Under the pieces are notes generated by a model. It was given only the letters and a program-made list of their open reading frames with translations, was not told the origin of the DNA and did not search any database. From NCBI GenBank assembly GCA_035048815.1, contig JAUCBN010000023.1, positions 20,317,501 to 20,381,500 on the forward strand: 64,000 nt of DNA, in the 5' to 3' direction. This DNA is from Abelmoschus esculentus (lineage: Eukaryota; Streptophyta; Magnoliopsida; Malvales; Malvaceae). Shown piece after piece: positions 24,628 through 35,607 of this stretch. The first letter of the stretch is position 1. Each line of letters opens with the position of its first letter. A program made the position numbers and the translations under genes.

Positions 24628-27600
24628 GTTTTTCGTTTAGGTTTTTTTACCTATCGATAAAAAGGTCCATTCTTTTGGTACAACTTATGAGCTTTCTGTC
24701 CTTGTCATGCACTAAATTATCTGCCTGGTGTTAGTTAAGTGATAGCTGCATGAATCACGCCTCTGGCGTTTTGGAAAAATGAAATGGATACAGTTTCGAT
24801 GTAATCATTAGACATCTAGAAAGGTCAAAGCTAAATGAGAAGGGAATAAGAATTACAACACAGAAAAAAAATGGGGGAAAAAAACAGTAGGGAGGGAGGT
24901 AAAATATATCGCAATCAAAATATTAAATTTAGAAAAATAAAAAGATATATTAAATATTTAAATTTAAAATTTATGATATAATTTTTTTTTCAATATTTCA
25001 ATTTATAAAAATATAAATCGTTATTGAATAAAAAAAATTAAAAGTATATATTATATTTTTTAGTTTGATTTGTAATTAATTATATATTTAATAATTTTTA
25101 TAATTTTGAATTCAAATATTTATTTTTATAGAGATCAAATTATTATTTTTTATAAAAACTAAATTATTATTTAAAATAAATTTTAAAGTAGGGGTTGGGC
25201 CCCTTAAACCTCAAGAGAGCTTCATCCCTAAAATATTTTAAGGAGATTTATAAAACTAAATTATTATTTAAAATCGAGCAATATTTAAGTTACTAGCTTT
25301 GAATTGAAGATTATGATTTGTCATTTTTAGGTAACAAAAAAAGTAGCCTAGGAAATTTTTGAAATAAAGTTATATGTTATAAATTTTATGGATTGTTACA
25401 TTAAAATTTAGATTTTGAAGTGTTTTATATATTTTTTTTATAATTTTGGTTAAATTTATTAATTTATTTTAATATTAAACCCATAGAGTATTGTTAATTT
25501 TTTTTATTTAAAAAATAAGATAAATTTTAATGAGTTTAACGAGTCGAATTGAACAATAATTTTTTTTAATATCGAATAACAATTTTTTAATAAACATAAA
25601 TTGAACATTATTTAACTCACGTTCGACTCGCTCAATGAGTATCTTCGCGTTTATCACGAAAAGCTTGTCGCATAATCTATGAAAATCTTCTTTCTTAACT
25701 GTTTTAGTGGACATATAGGCTATTTGAACTCTAGAAGGTGTAAAAGGAAATCAAATCTTCTCAGTAAAAAACTGAATTGCTCCAAAAACTTTAATGTGCT
25801 AATTCCGTTCGCGAAAACAAGATTTCTTGCGATAAGAATCGCACATGTAGCGGATCTAAAAATATTTATAAGGTAGACACAAATTAAAATATGTTTGGGT
25901 AAACAAAAATCATAAAAATTTAAAAAATTTAAGGATCAAATAAAATCATAAATGATGTGATGAATTGATATTATATAATAGTTTCTCTTAGATTAAAATT
26001 AAAGGGATGCATCATTACTTCATTATTAATCATCATCTTCGGCTAGCCAAGCCAGATATGATCCTTGTGTGCGAAGCCGATTAATCCTTCACATCGAAGG
26101 AAGCATAAAAGTGAGCTTAAAGCCTCACACTTTCGAAGTGTTTAGTGCTTCAAACGTTTATAAAGTACAGCCAACTCTACGTTTAAACCACATGGAGTGG
26201 CAGCATCCAAAAGAATGCCAGGATGCTCCTTCACATGGGTTGTGAAAATGAGAACAACTTCGGGTCCAGGACAAATGAGAATCAACCAGCATGGCACGTG
26301 CAACAGAATTATATACACCATATAATACAAATACATATCAGACAATACATTTAAATACGAAGAACCATAACCAGATGTCTTTGAATCATTACTGAAAATA
26401 ATGTTGAGGTCAGTCTTTTGTTATCAGCAAACAAGGACAGAGATAAGATTAGATATCGGGAGAGGGACGAAGTTAGAATCAAATATTGAGAGGGATAAAG
26501 ATCTATTAAGCTTTTAAATCTAAAAATTAAGAGAGACAAAAATATTATTTTATTACTATTTAAACTAAGAGTGACTTTATATACAATTATACCAAAAAAT
26601 TTTGGTGGGGAAGAGCGCAAGAGCCCCTCACATACACAACATAGCTTCGTCCCTGATTAGGAAAGGCAAAGGTCTATTGAGGCCTTAAATCTAAAATTTA
26701 AAAAGAACAAAAATATTATTTTACTATTATTTAAACTAATAAGGAACTTAGATATAATTATAATGTATTTAAAGTTATATGAATTTGTGTAGCACTTATT
26801 GGCGCGTGACAGACATGCACGACAACAGGAAAGCACTGGGTTAGGTCTGGCAGTGGCTTGGATGAAGAAGATAAGGGTTTTGTATTTTAGGGTTAGGGTT
26901 TATGTTGGGCTGGGTTTTATTTTGGTTTGACCTTGGATTTATGAAAATGGGTTACGACAGGCACTAATGTTACCTTTTATTAAAAAATTAAAAGTGGTGT
27001 TTTTAATTTGAATTACATTGTTATCTCTCCTAATTAAGACTTACATGTCATTTTTTTAATATTTTATTTGATTTAAAATTAGAATAAAAAAAAAAAATCT
27101 AAGTTGCAAAAATGCTACGAGGAGATTTGAATCCTTAACCACAGGTATTAAGACTGGAATCTCCCTCATCGGCGCCTCTCCCCTGTTGTCTTCGGCATCA
27201 ATGTCTCACTCTTGACGGCAAATATACCTTAAGTGGGTCTGTATCTTCTATTCATCCTCCATTTCTGTTCATCTTATTTATTTGGGTATGCTTGAGTTTC
27301 TTCGCTTTGCTTGCTTTAACCATAAGTATATTCAATTATTATTGAAAGTTTTTATTTATAAAATCATCACGAATTATACTATTTTGTTATAAAATCTTTA
27401 TATTTTCTTAGTTTTCAATCATAGTCGGCTATAAGAGAGAGTGCTCTGAACGATTGCTCAGGGCCCAAATCAGTCTAGGATCTCTAAATTTAATTATTTA
27501 TATTTATATTTTTATAATTTATTAAATAAATATAATAATAATTAATTATTTTTTCTACGTATATAAATAAATAAATCTAATAATAAAAGTAATATGTTTA

Positions 27601-28034
27601 AAATATTAAATTAATTGTTTAAACTAAAAAGATGAATAAAAAATTTCTTTTCTATGTCATTTTTATGTTCAACAATAAAAAAATAAATTTTAAGCTATAA
27701 CCCTAAATTATAAATTTAAATTATAAACTCTACACCAATACCTTAAACTCTAATCTTAAATCACAATTCTAAACTCTAACCTATTTTTTTTTTTTTACAG
27801 TTGGTGCATAAATAAGGACACTAAAAAGAAGTAGAAAATATTTATTCGTAATGAATATACTTTTGTTATATAAGGGTCTGTTTTTATTTTTGTTCAGGAC
27901 TTCAAAAATTTTCTGAAGCATTTGTATTCAATTATATTTTGAATTAAGAAAATTATATTTTAAATTAAGAAAATTGCCTTAATTCTTTCCGGAGTGAAAA
28001 TTTCAAGGACGAAATTTCTCAAGTGAGGGAGAGT
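24628..28034. other. Intergenic region with unassigned fragments
   Basis: Mostly AT-rich. Two places have more even composition. 24660-24850 has no open frame I can assign. 26040-26345 holds, on the minus strand, a 67-codon frame with a protein-like stretch (KEHPGILLDAATPCG); it may be a captured exon, but I do not recognise it. Near 26610-26660 and 25190-25230 are worn ends like those of small CAGGGGC-type MITEs. Around 27980-28034 lies the very end of a Ty3/gypsy polyprotein region (TTTCAAGGACGAAATTTCTC) and its purine tract, just before an LTR. Confidence 0.35.
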
Positions 28035-28745
28035 TGTAACGCCTCAAAATTGGGCCTAGATGTTTAGTGAACTGGTTTCGACGGTTTAACCTAGTTTGAG
28101 ATTAAATACTTAAAAACTAGTTTTTATTTAAACTAAATTATGGAAAAATATCATAAAATTATTATTTGATATATATTTAACTTAGGTCAACTCAATTTCA
28201 AAAATTGGCCCTTTAATCCCTAGAATTTTGAAAGTAATGACTATTTGTAAAAATTAAAAATTTGAGGACAATTTTATAAACTAAAACAAAAATTTAAATC
28301 TTTAAATGGCTTTGTTCTAATTGTAATTATATTTGATCTAACCTTTCATGGGCTTATTTAATTAACTCTTATCCCATGTTTTAAAACACAAAATCCAAAA
28401 TAACTTAATTTAATTCCTAAAAATCTATTTTTAATATTTCGAATTCTCCTCTTCTAGGCAGCAACTCCATCATCTTTTCAATAATATTTCGTTTGATTAA
28501 TATTTTATATTTTTCTTCTTCAAAATCTCTATTTTTCTTCGGTTTTACTTGTTTTTAAACCTTGGAAGGAATTTGGATCAATTTTAGAAGTGTGAATCAT
28601 TCAAACCTCCGAAACATAAAATTTTTTAAAAAAATTCTTAAGTGTTTTGGCTTATTGCAACAATCTTTAAAATCTTAAATTAATAAAATCGGTGTTTTTG
28701 ATAAAAATTCTTAAATATTATTCTCTTTCGATTATTTTTTTATGG
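28035..28745 (+). mobile_element. Ty3/gypsy LTR (3' LTR fragment) with preceding polypurine tract
   Basis: The LTR start TGTAACGCC (28035) is preceded by a purine tract AGTGAGGGAGAG and by TTTCAAGGACGAAATTTCTC, the typical last codons of chromovirus-type gypsy polyproteins. The LTR body matches 9980-10645 in reverse orientation. The remainder of the element is absent to the left, so this is a truncated 3' end. It lies about 130 bp beyond the stop codon of the KCS gene. The right border is approximate. Confidence 0.75.
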
Positions 28746-28877
28746 CAACCATAATAGCATACCTTAAATTTTAATTTAATAGTGGAAGACATAAATATAA
28801 AGAGACAAAGGGAAAGTGACATTAAATTTTCTTTCATAGTTGTTGTGATGTTTTCTGTAGTTGTACCTTTGGAGGGC

Positions 28878-30275
28878 TTATTCTGGGAGTTTGAAGGTGC
28901 TTATGTCTTCATCCTGGATCCACCCATGCTTCTCCATGTAAGGATTATTAAGTGTTTTTGGTGGGTAATTTTCAATCTCATCTTTCCAAACATTCCCATC
29001 CCCTAAATCCCTCACAGTCTCCCACAAACAGCTGTTGCATTTAAAACCAGAACCAAAGCTTATCATCAACACTTTGTCACCTTTCTTCAACCTCTTTTTG
29101 GCATCCATGTATGCTAAAACATACCAAAGACTGCTAGCTGATGTGCTACCAAAACGATGCAGGGTCATTCTTGCTGGTTCAAGGTCATACTCCGTGAGAT
29201 CAAGGCTTAACCCTATACCATCAATCACCGCTCTCCCTCCTGGGTGGATGCAGAAATGGTCCACTCCACTCTTGAAGTTAACACCAGATTTTAAGGGTCC
29301 CTGCGCCGGGGTTCCCTTGGTTGATCCTTGGCGGTTCCATTTGTTAACCAGAAACACCACCATGAACCGAACTAGTTCCCGGACAGACAGGATCTTGGTG
29401 GAAATCACCCTCAAATTGTCAACCAAAGAACGAGTGGCCGCTTTAGGGAGGTTCTTCCCAAGGTGAAACCCCACCCTTCCTTTCTGATCCTCCGTTTGGA
29501 TGCAACAATTATACGACTCATCTCTTGCTCCATGATGTGTCCTCACCAAGCATTTCAATTTGAACATGGCTCGGTGCTTCAAGGATTTGTTGTTTGTGAG
29601 AAGGATCGCACACCCACCGGAACGAAACAAACAATTCGCAAGAATCATGGATCTGTCGTTGCCTGCATACCAATTTTGACTCAAAGACTCTGATGTTACC
29701 AACAAAGCATACTTGCTTTTGTATGATTTGAACACATTGCGAACAATATCAAGAGAAATCAAACTTGCACTGCACCCCATTCCGGTTAAGTTAAAACACT
29801 TAATGTCTTCCCTCATTTTGTAGTGATTGATGATTCTACTGGACAAACAAGGAACTGCTGATAGCATAGAAACGTTGACGACGAGGAGATCAATTTCTTG
29901 AGGGGAAACGCCTGCCCTCGACAAGAGCTTCCCGATACTGTCGTAAAAAAACTCTTCCATTTCCAGGATTCCATCAGCCAACTTGGGAGTCTCTTCTCTG
30001 CCGGCGAAGATGATTCTTGGGGCGTAGGTTTGTTCCCCAATGCCGGAGTTGACAATGGCTTTCAACAAAAACTTGTACTCGTTGAGCCCAAGGTTCTTGT
30101 TCCTCTTAATCACTTCCCTACAGAACTCAGTTCCGACCATTCTATCATCGGTCGGCTTGTAACATTGGTAGTCCAAAATGTAACATTCTTGGTCTCCCTT
30201 GTCACTAAACCACTTCCAAAGTTTGATGCAAAGGAGTAAAATTGGAAAGAAAATCAAGAAAGGGAACAACTCCAT
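28878..30275 (-). CDS. KCS3: 3-ketoacyl-CoA synthase, KCS3/KCS12-like, with a Ser in place of the catalytic Asn
   Basis: Members of this ER-membrane family condense malonyl-CoA with acyl-CoA in very-long-chain fatty acid elongation (waxes, cutin, sphingolipids). The frame is one exon of 465 residues. It has one hydrophobic N-terminal segment (about 3-20), the FAE1-type domain with nucleophile Cys168 (GMGCSAS), then HFCIHPGGRAV (His340 and His344) and LHRFG (His373). The expected GNTS is GSTS here: Ser377 sits where active KCS enzymes have Asn (Asn424 of FAE1). The codon is AGC, one base from AAC. The length, the short N-terminus and the ASSLWYVLAYM stretch fit the KCS3/KCS12 branch. Published work describes Arabidopsis KCS3 as a regulator with little activity of its own, so a non-catalytic role is plausible here but is inference. 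No frameshift or stop is seen. Confidence 0.95.
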   Translation of the reverse strand: MELFPFLIFFPILLLCIKLWKWFSDKGDQECYILDYQCYKPTDDRMVGTEFCREVIKRNKNLGLNEYKFLLKAIVNSGIGEQTYAPRIIFAGREETPKLADGILEMEEFFYDSIGKLLSRAGVSPQEIDLLVVNVSMLSAVPCLSSRIINHYKMREDIKCFNLTGMGCSASLISLDIVRNVFKSYKSKYALLVTSESLSQNWYAGNDRSMILANCLFRSGGCAILLTNNKSLKHRAMFKLKCLVRTHHGARDESYNCCIQTEDQKGRVGFHLGKNLPKAATRSLVDNLRVISTKILSVRELVRFMVVFLVNKWNRQGSTKGTPAQGPLKSGVNFKSGVDHFCIHPGGRAVIDGIGLSLDLTEYDLEPARMTLHRFGSTSASSLWYVLAYMDAKKRLKKGDKVLMISFGSGFKCNSCLWETVRDLGDGNVWKDEIENYPPKTLNNPYMEKHGWIQDEDISTFKLPE

Positions 30276-30420
30276 GAGAGACGATGAAAGCCAAAGAAAG
30301 AGTGAGTGAGATGGAGAAAAGGGTTGACTTTGGTTGATGGGGGAGATGGGATGGAAGCCTTATAACGGAGATGAGAGCAAGTGAGTTGGACATTTGAATT
30401 TGCTTACGGAACATTGCCAT
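30276..30420 (-). promoter_or_regulatory. KCS 5' region with weak TATA-like box
   Basis: On the minus strand GTTATAAGG lies at about 30366-30358, some 85 bp upstream of the KCS start codon. It is a plausible TATA element with a short leader. A short upstream open frame at 30420-30205 overlaps the start region and may not be transcribed. Confidence 0.3.
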
Positions 30421-32354
30421 AACTCAACTCCCAAGTCCCACCAAATAAATTTGTGCTTAATTTCAAAACAATCTTTATTACAGAAGTTGAACAAAGCTTT
30501 TCATGTCAGATAGAGACCAAAGAGCCGACCGAGGGTCAAATGGCAATCCCTTGTCAGCCATTTCTTAATGACTTAAACTTCTAAATCTAAATAGTCTTTC
30601 AAGTCCATTAGAAACGCCATCATACTTCACTGTCAGCAGCTACCCAATAAGGTTATCCTCATTTACGAAGGGTGAGGGCGGCAGATAGGATGGAGATAGA
30701 GACATGTAGAACGAAACCCTTTTGCAGTATTATTTTAGCAGCCCAAGTACTTGGCGGAGAAATCACAACTAAAGATTCACCGGTAAGAGCAGCAACAATA
30801 GGCAAAGCATTGAATCAATGCTCCATCTGCCATGCGAAAGAGAAGTTAACAATTGAGCCTTATCATTTATAATCTTTCTTAATAAAGTCTTTCTTAATAT
30901 CTACTACATTCTTTGCTTTGCATTGCTTTGCTTTTTTCCTTTTAATCGAAATACCTGATGCATTCATTTTCAAAAATAATTACCTACTGCATTCGGACAG
31001 ATAATGTTTAGATACGTCAAGATTAATGTAATTTATTTTATTATATAAATAATACTACTCTGTATAATATTTATATTAAATAAAAAATATTATCAATAAT
31101 ATAAAATCTATAAATAAATAATATATTGTTATAAGAACTAAAAAAATTAATTTAATTTTTCCCAAATTTTATAAAAATAAAAATCCACCAAAATATTAAA
31201 CTCTAACCTATAAATACTAAAACCTTAAATCATAGATATAAAACCTTAAAATCATAAACTCATTAACAGTCGAAATAGATAGATTTGAGGTTTTAGAACA
31301 TGGTGTAGTTGGCGGCTTAAGGATTTTGATATGAGAATCTGAATCTCCTAACCTAACGCTAATGGGTGGCTTATATAGGCCAAACTCTAGGTTAAAGTTT
31401 TTCACATAAGGAAAGAGTTATACAAGAAAAAGAATACAACTCATCATTAAACTATGACACTTTATTCTATTTTTTTAAAATAACTCTTTATTCTCGCGTT
31501 GACCTTTGACCAATGCTTGACTCTTTTAATCAGCTCTGCCTTTCTCTCGTTTTATGTTCGTTATGATCGATATCTTTTTCTCTCTCTGTTGAACACCAGT
31601 TGTTATCTTTATTCTACTGTCGCAACCTCCACAGTGCTGCCGTGATAAGTGCTTATCTACATTTGTATGTTTTAGTTCCAGCATTCATCCTCTTAATTGG
31701 CCATTCCTATAATGTAGTTTTCTGTTTAAGAAAGAAAATCATAAAATGCATCTGTTTTATGTCAAATAATAGATAAATTTATGCATTAAGTATTTGAATG
31801 CTGAAATATGAAAAATAAGCAGAATTATCTAATATTGCCCTTAAATTTATCATTTATAAGCAATAAACAAGTAAAAAAATGATATAAAAAATAAGTTTTT
31901 TACACACTTATCAATTAATATTTTACAATTCAAATAAATCAAATATAAATTGGTATAAATTCCCATTATGTTTCCATCGATTTTCAAAATGAGTATATTT
32001 ATCCCTTTCTAAAACATACAAAAAAATCTTTAGAAATTAATAAAAATAAAAACTTCTATAAAAAATAAGTATTATATAAAATAAAATATTAGTCTTGTCG
32101 GGTAATTTTTTTCTTGTAATATTCTCAAATAACTTTCTCTCACCTTTTTAGATCGACAAATATAATCCTCATAAACTTTCAAAATAATGTTAGGGTTTTA
32201 AATTTTATTAATTTAGCTCTTAAAATCTTAAATTATATTAATCTTATCTTTTGACTGTGATTGATTATCAAATTCGTTATATTAATTTATTAAAGAATAT
32301 AAAATTTGACAACCTAACACTATTAATTATTTAATGACTAGGTATCTGACATGA
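30421..32354. other. Intergenic region upstream of KCS
   Basis: The first 500 bp are of mixed composition, the rest AT-rich with many CTAAACCTTAAA-like runs (31190-31260). The 66-codon frame at 30672-30872 has no recognisable features. No gene is called. Confidence 0.3.
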
Positions 32355-32556
32355 CGGAAAATTATATCATAGGTCAGTCCCATCACGTGTCCATGGATCA
32401 ACCACTAAAAATTACTCACATCATTAATTTTTTCATATCATATTTTTTTTTCAAGTGAACCTTCACTTGAAAAATTAAAAATGGATAAGGTAGGTAGCTT
32501 TTAGTGATTAATCCCATGAATGATGTGATAAGACTAACCTATGATATAATTTCTCC
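32355..32556. mobile_element. MITE with ATTATATCATAGGT termini
   Basis: The left end GGAAAATTATATCATAGGTC is an inverted match of the right end ACCTATGATATAATTTCTCC. A second, inner hairpin (TTCAAGTGAACCTTCACTTG) sits in the centre. The length is about 200 bp with no coding capacity. It is the best preserved member of a family also seen at 11695, 38560 and 51568. No clear target duplication was found. Confidence 0.7.
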
Positions 32557-33379
32557 TTCAATGTCAAACTAAGGATAACAACCCTATTTGTTAACAATAG
32601 TTATAGGGTACGATTAAAAGAGTTCAAGACTAAATTGATGAAATAAAAAACGAAGACGACATCGTTAATTCCATGCAGATTAGGTTTAACTAGATTGTTA
32701 ATGATGTGGTCAGAGGAGGTTACGACATCACTGATAGTTTATTCGAACATTCACAGGAGGGCATAGAAGATTTATAAAAACTGAATTATGTCTCTTTATA
32801 AATTTAATTTACGATATCTACATTTTTAATTATATGATAATTTAATATCTATAATATGTATAAACATAATTGGTCATTTAATTACATGTTAGACTATATA
32901 ATAACAATATATTATATATATGTACCCACTATTATTGGATTTTAATCTAAAAATTTTTTATTTGGGCAACATATGTTTCCCAACAAATATATAACCTTAC
33001 GAGTTCAAAATTTTTCTACCATGTGATAGGTATTTTATAACAATTTCGTTCATCAATTATATTTATATAAGATCAATGTGGTTTTCACCATATCAATGAT
33101 GATTGGACTCATGAATAGTCACATATACAAACATAATTAAATTACATATAAATGTGAACCGAATATACCTCTTTTTAATTGGTAATTTTTAAACATAAGT
33201 GAGATTCTTATCCAAAATTAATAAAGTGAATACTTCATTTTATCACAAAATAATAAAATGCATAAATATCTAAAAATAAACATAAACAAAGTAAAAAAAA
33301 TAATAAACTTTAACTCATAAAATAATATCCTCAAATGATTTAATATCCATATGAGTAGTGTGCTCATAAAAGACTTTAA
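32557..33379. other. Intergenic, AT-rich
   Basis: No gene or repeat border recognised. Confidence 0.3.
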
Positions 33380-34020
33380 ATGATAAAAAATTTGTGAGTA
33401 GATTTGTTATTATGGAGTTTCTTCTAATATGTTCTACGGATATTTATCTATTTTATATTTTTTTCTTTCACAACTAAAATATTTATGTCAATTTACTTAT
33501 TTAGACGAACTCATATTATCGTTAGAATACAATACTATTGATTTATTGTTATAAAATAATTAAAGTAATCTTTCGATATTTTTTAAAATATATAATCTAA
33601 TAAAAATTTATAGTCAGATTCAATATTTTAATGACTCAAAGCATGCTACAAACTCGACTACCGTAATAGAAGAAGCTACAAATGTCTGTTTGACATTTTT
33701 TCACTATAAAGCTAAGCTCCACAGCTAACATATAAATATAACTTGATGTAAATTTTTGTTGCCTTGACATCGAATAAAATTAGAATTTATATACTCTACA
33801 ATCTACAAATAATCTGATTTTTTATATATAAATATGTAATCGTTTGTTCTCTGAAGATACCTCATAACGTTCTCAGATATTTTTTAATGATCCATACTAG
33901 AGTTTCTTGAATATTTGTCTAACATCTTAACAACGTACATAATATCTAAGTGTATACATATTTAAACATACATTAAACTCACAATAGCTAATGTATAATG
34001 AATTTTATGTATTTTTCGAA
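33380..34020 (-). pseudogene. Ty1/copia polyprotein remnant (reverse transcriptase/RNase H junction)
   Basis: Read on the minus strand near 33990-33880 the sequence keeps the pattern of the copia block that follows the reverse transcriptase (SLMY ... VV ... DKYSRN ... DH). Further left comes an RNase H-like stretch with many stops. It has no intact frame, no LTRs nearby, and is clearly old. Confidence 0.6.
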
Positions 34021-34114
34021 TTTCAATAATATTTTTAGGATATTAAAAAAGAAAAGATTTAATAAAGTGGATTATTGGTTCGATCGAATCAAATTAGACT
34101 AATTAGATTAGTTT

Positions 34115-34265
34115 TAGGAAATTTCAAAAAGCCACCTTTGCAATTACCATTATGATCACGGAAAGTGCTACCACATGAACCATATCCGTTACACCAGGCA
34201 CTATCCAAATTTATTTTGACCCATTCCGGATCTTGACCAGACCACAGAATCTCACAGCATCCAAA
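34115..34265 (-). pseudogene. Plant LINE-type RNase H domain fragment
   Basis: On the minus strand about 42 codons read WSGQDPEWVKINLDSAW, then a Gly/Cys-rich stretch and FRDHNGNCKGGF. This is the start of the RNase H-like (RVT_3) domain found at the end of plant non-LTR retrotransposons and in some solo host copies. Nothing on either side extends it. Confidence 0.65.
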
Positions 34266-35607
34266 GATTTTAAATTAATCATTGTACTATTTTATCAACC
34301 CACGTGCTCATTCTATCATTAAAAGAATATATTATATTTTTGGGAAAAACAAAAACAATATTCATATTTCTTTCTGTTTTATTAAAATTGTTGTATTAAT
34401 TTTTTGTAGTTATTTAGAAAATATATAAATTAAAATTTTAAAAATTCTCAAAAAACATGAATTAAAAAATATAAATAATAATAGAAAAATATCTTATATA
34501 TCACAATGGAAACAAAAAAAAATATTATAAGTTCCGTTATTATTAAGATTTAGGGATCCAACTTAAAATTTTAAATTTAATGATTAAATATATATTTAAA
34601 TTTTAAAATTTATGATTAAACTTTCAAGTTTAAGATTAATATTTAAGGTTTAAAAATTAACGTTTATATTTTAGGTAACATAATTAAATATTTAAATTTT
34701 AATATATAAATCTTAGATTCTAACATTCTTTAAATTTAAAATTTTTATATTATAACATTTAAATATTATACCTTAAATACAGTATTTAAATTTTAAAATT
34801 AAAATATTAATGACATAAAGATAATTTTAACTTTTGACGTTTATAATTTTTACCATTTTATCCCTTATTCTTTTTTAGGATAAATTTAACCTTTAACTTA
34901 TATCTTTTTTACAAATAACTTATTTTTTAAAACTAATATAATGATTAGACCGTTAAAAATTTAACGATATTAACATGTCATATATATGTAATAATATATT
35001 TTAAATAATATGACATCTAGCCTCATTCTACATATAATACATATATATATATATATCATGTCATTATCGTAAAAAATTTAACGATAATGACAAATTTTTA
35101 TATGTAAAACATAATTTTATTGTAACATAAAATATAAAACAATTAAAATTCAAATAAAATATTAAAAATTAATTAAATCTAAAATAAAAGACTACTAAGT
35201 ATTCTCAAATCTTAAATATCATTATATATATGACATATCATTATCGTTAATCTTTTAACTATCTAATTATTATACTTGTTAAAATATGAAATAATTATCA
35301 AAAAAATATAGATTAAAGACTAAATTTATCTTAAAAAAGAATGAATACTAAAATGATAAAAATTATAAACGTTAAAGATTAAAATTAAAATTATGTTTAT
35401 TTCAATATTTATAAAAACATTTTATTTCTAACTATATATAAAATAATTAGCTACAATAATACGAACAAAAGTTTGGAATTCAAAGAAGGAAACCAAGAAC
35501 TTGGGAGTCTAAATAAGACAATAAATAAAAGAATTTTATATTTTAACAAAAGGCCCTATATTACACACGTGGCTGACGATTCTTTCACGATCCAAAAGGA
35601 AATCGGT
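34266..35607. other. Very AT-rich intergenic sequence
   Basis: Runs of AAATTTTAAA-like words and short inverted repeats; the 35035-35250 part repeats ATATATGACATATCATTATCGTTAA-like phrases. No gene is seen. The last part is probably EXO70 3' UTR. Confidence 0.3.

Noticed and set aside
29035..30239. Long plus-strand frames opposite the KCS gene
   Set aside because: They are shadows of a GC-balanced exon; none resembles a known protein.
30672..30872. 66-codon plus-strand frame
   Set aside because: No recognisable domain, no splice or promoter context, and short enough to occur by chance.
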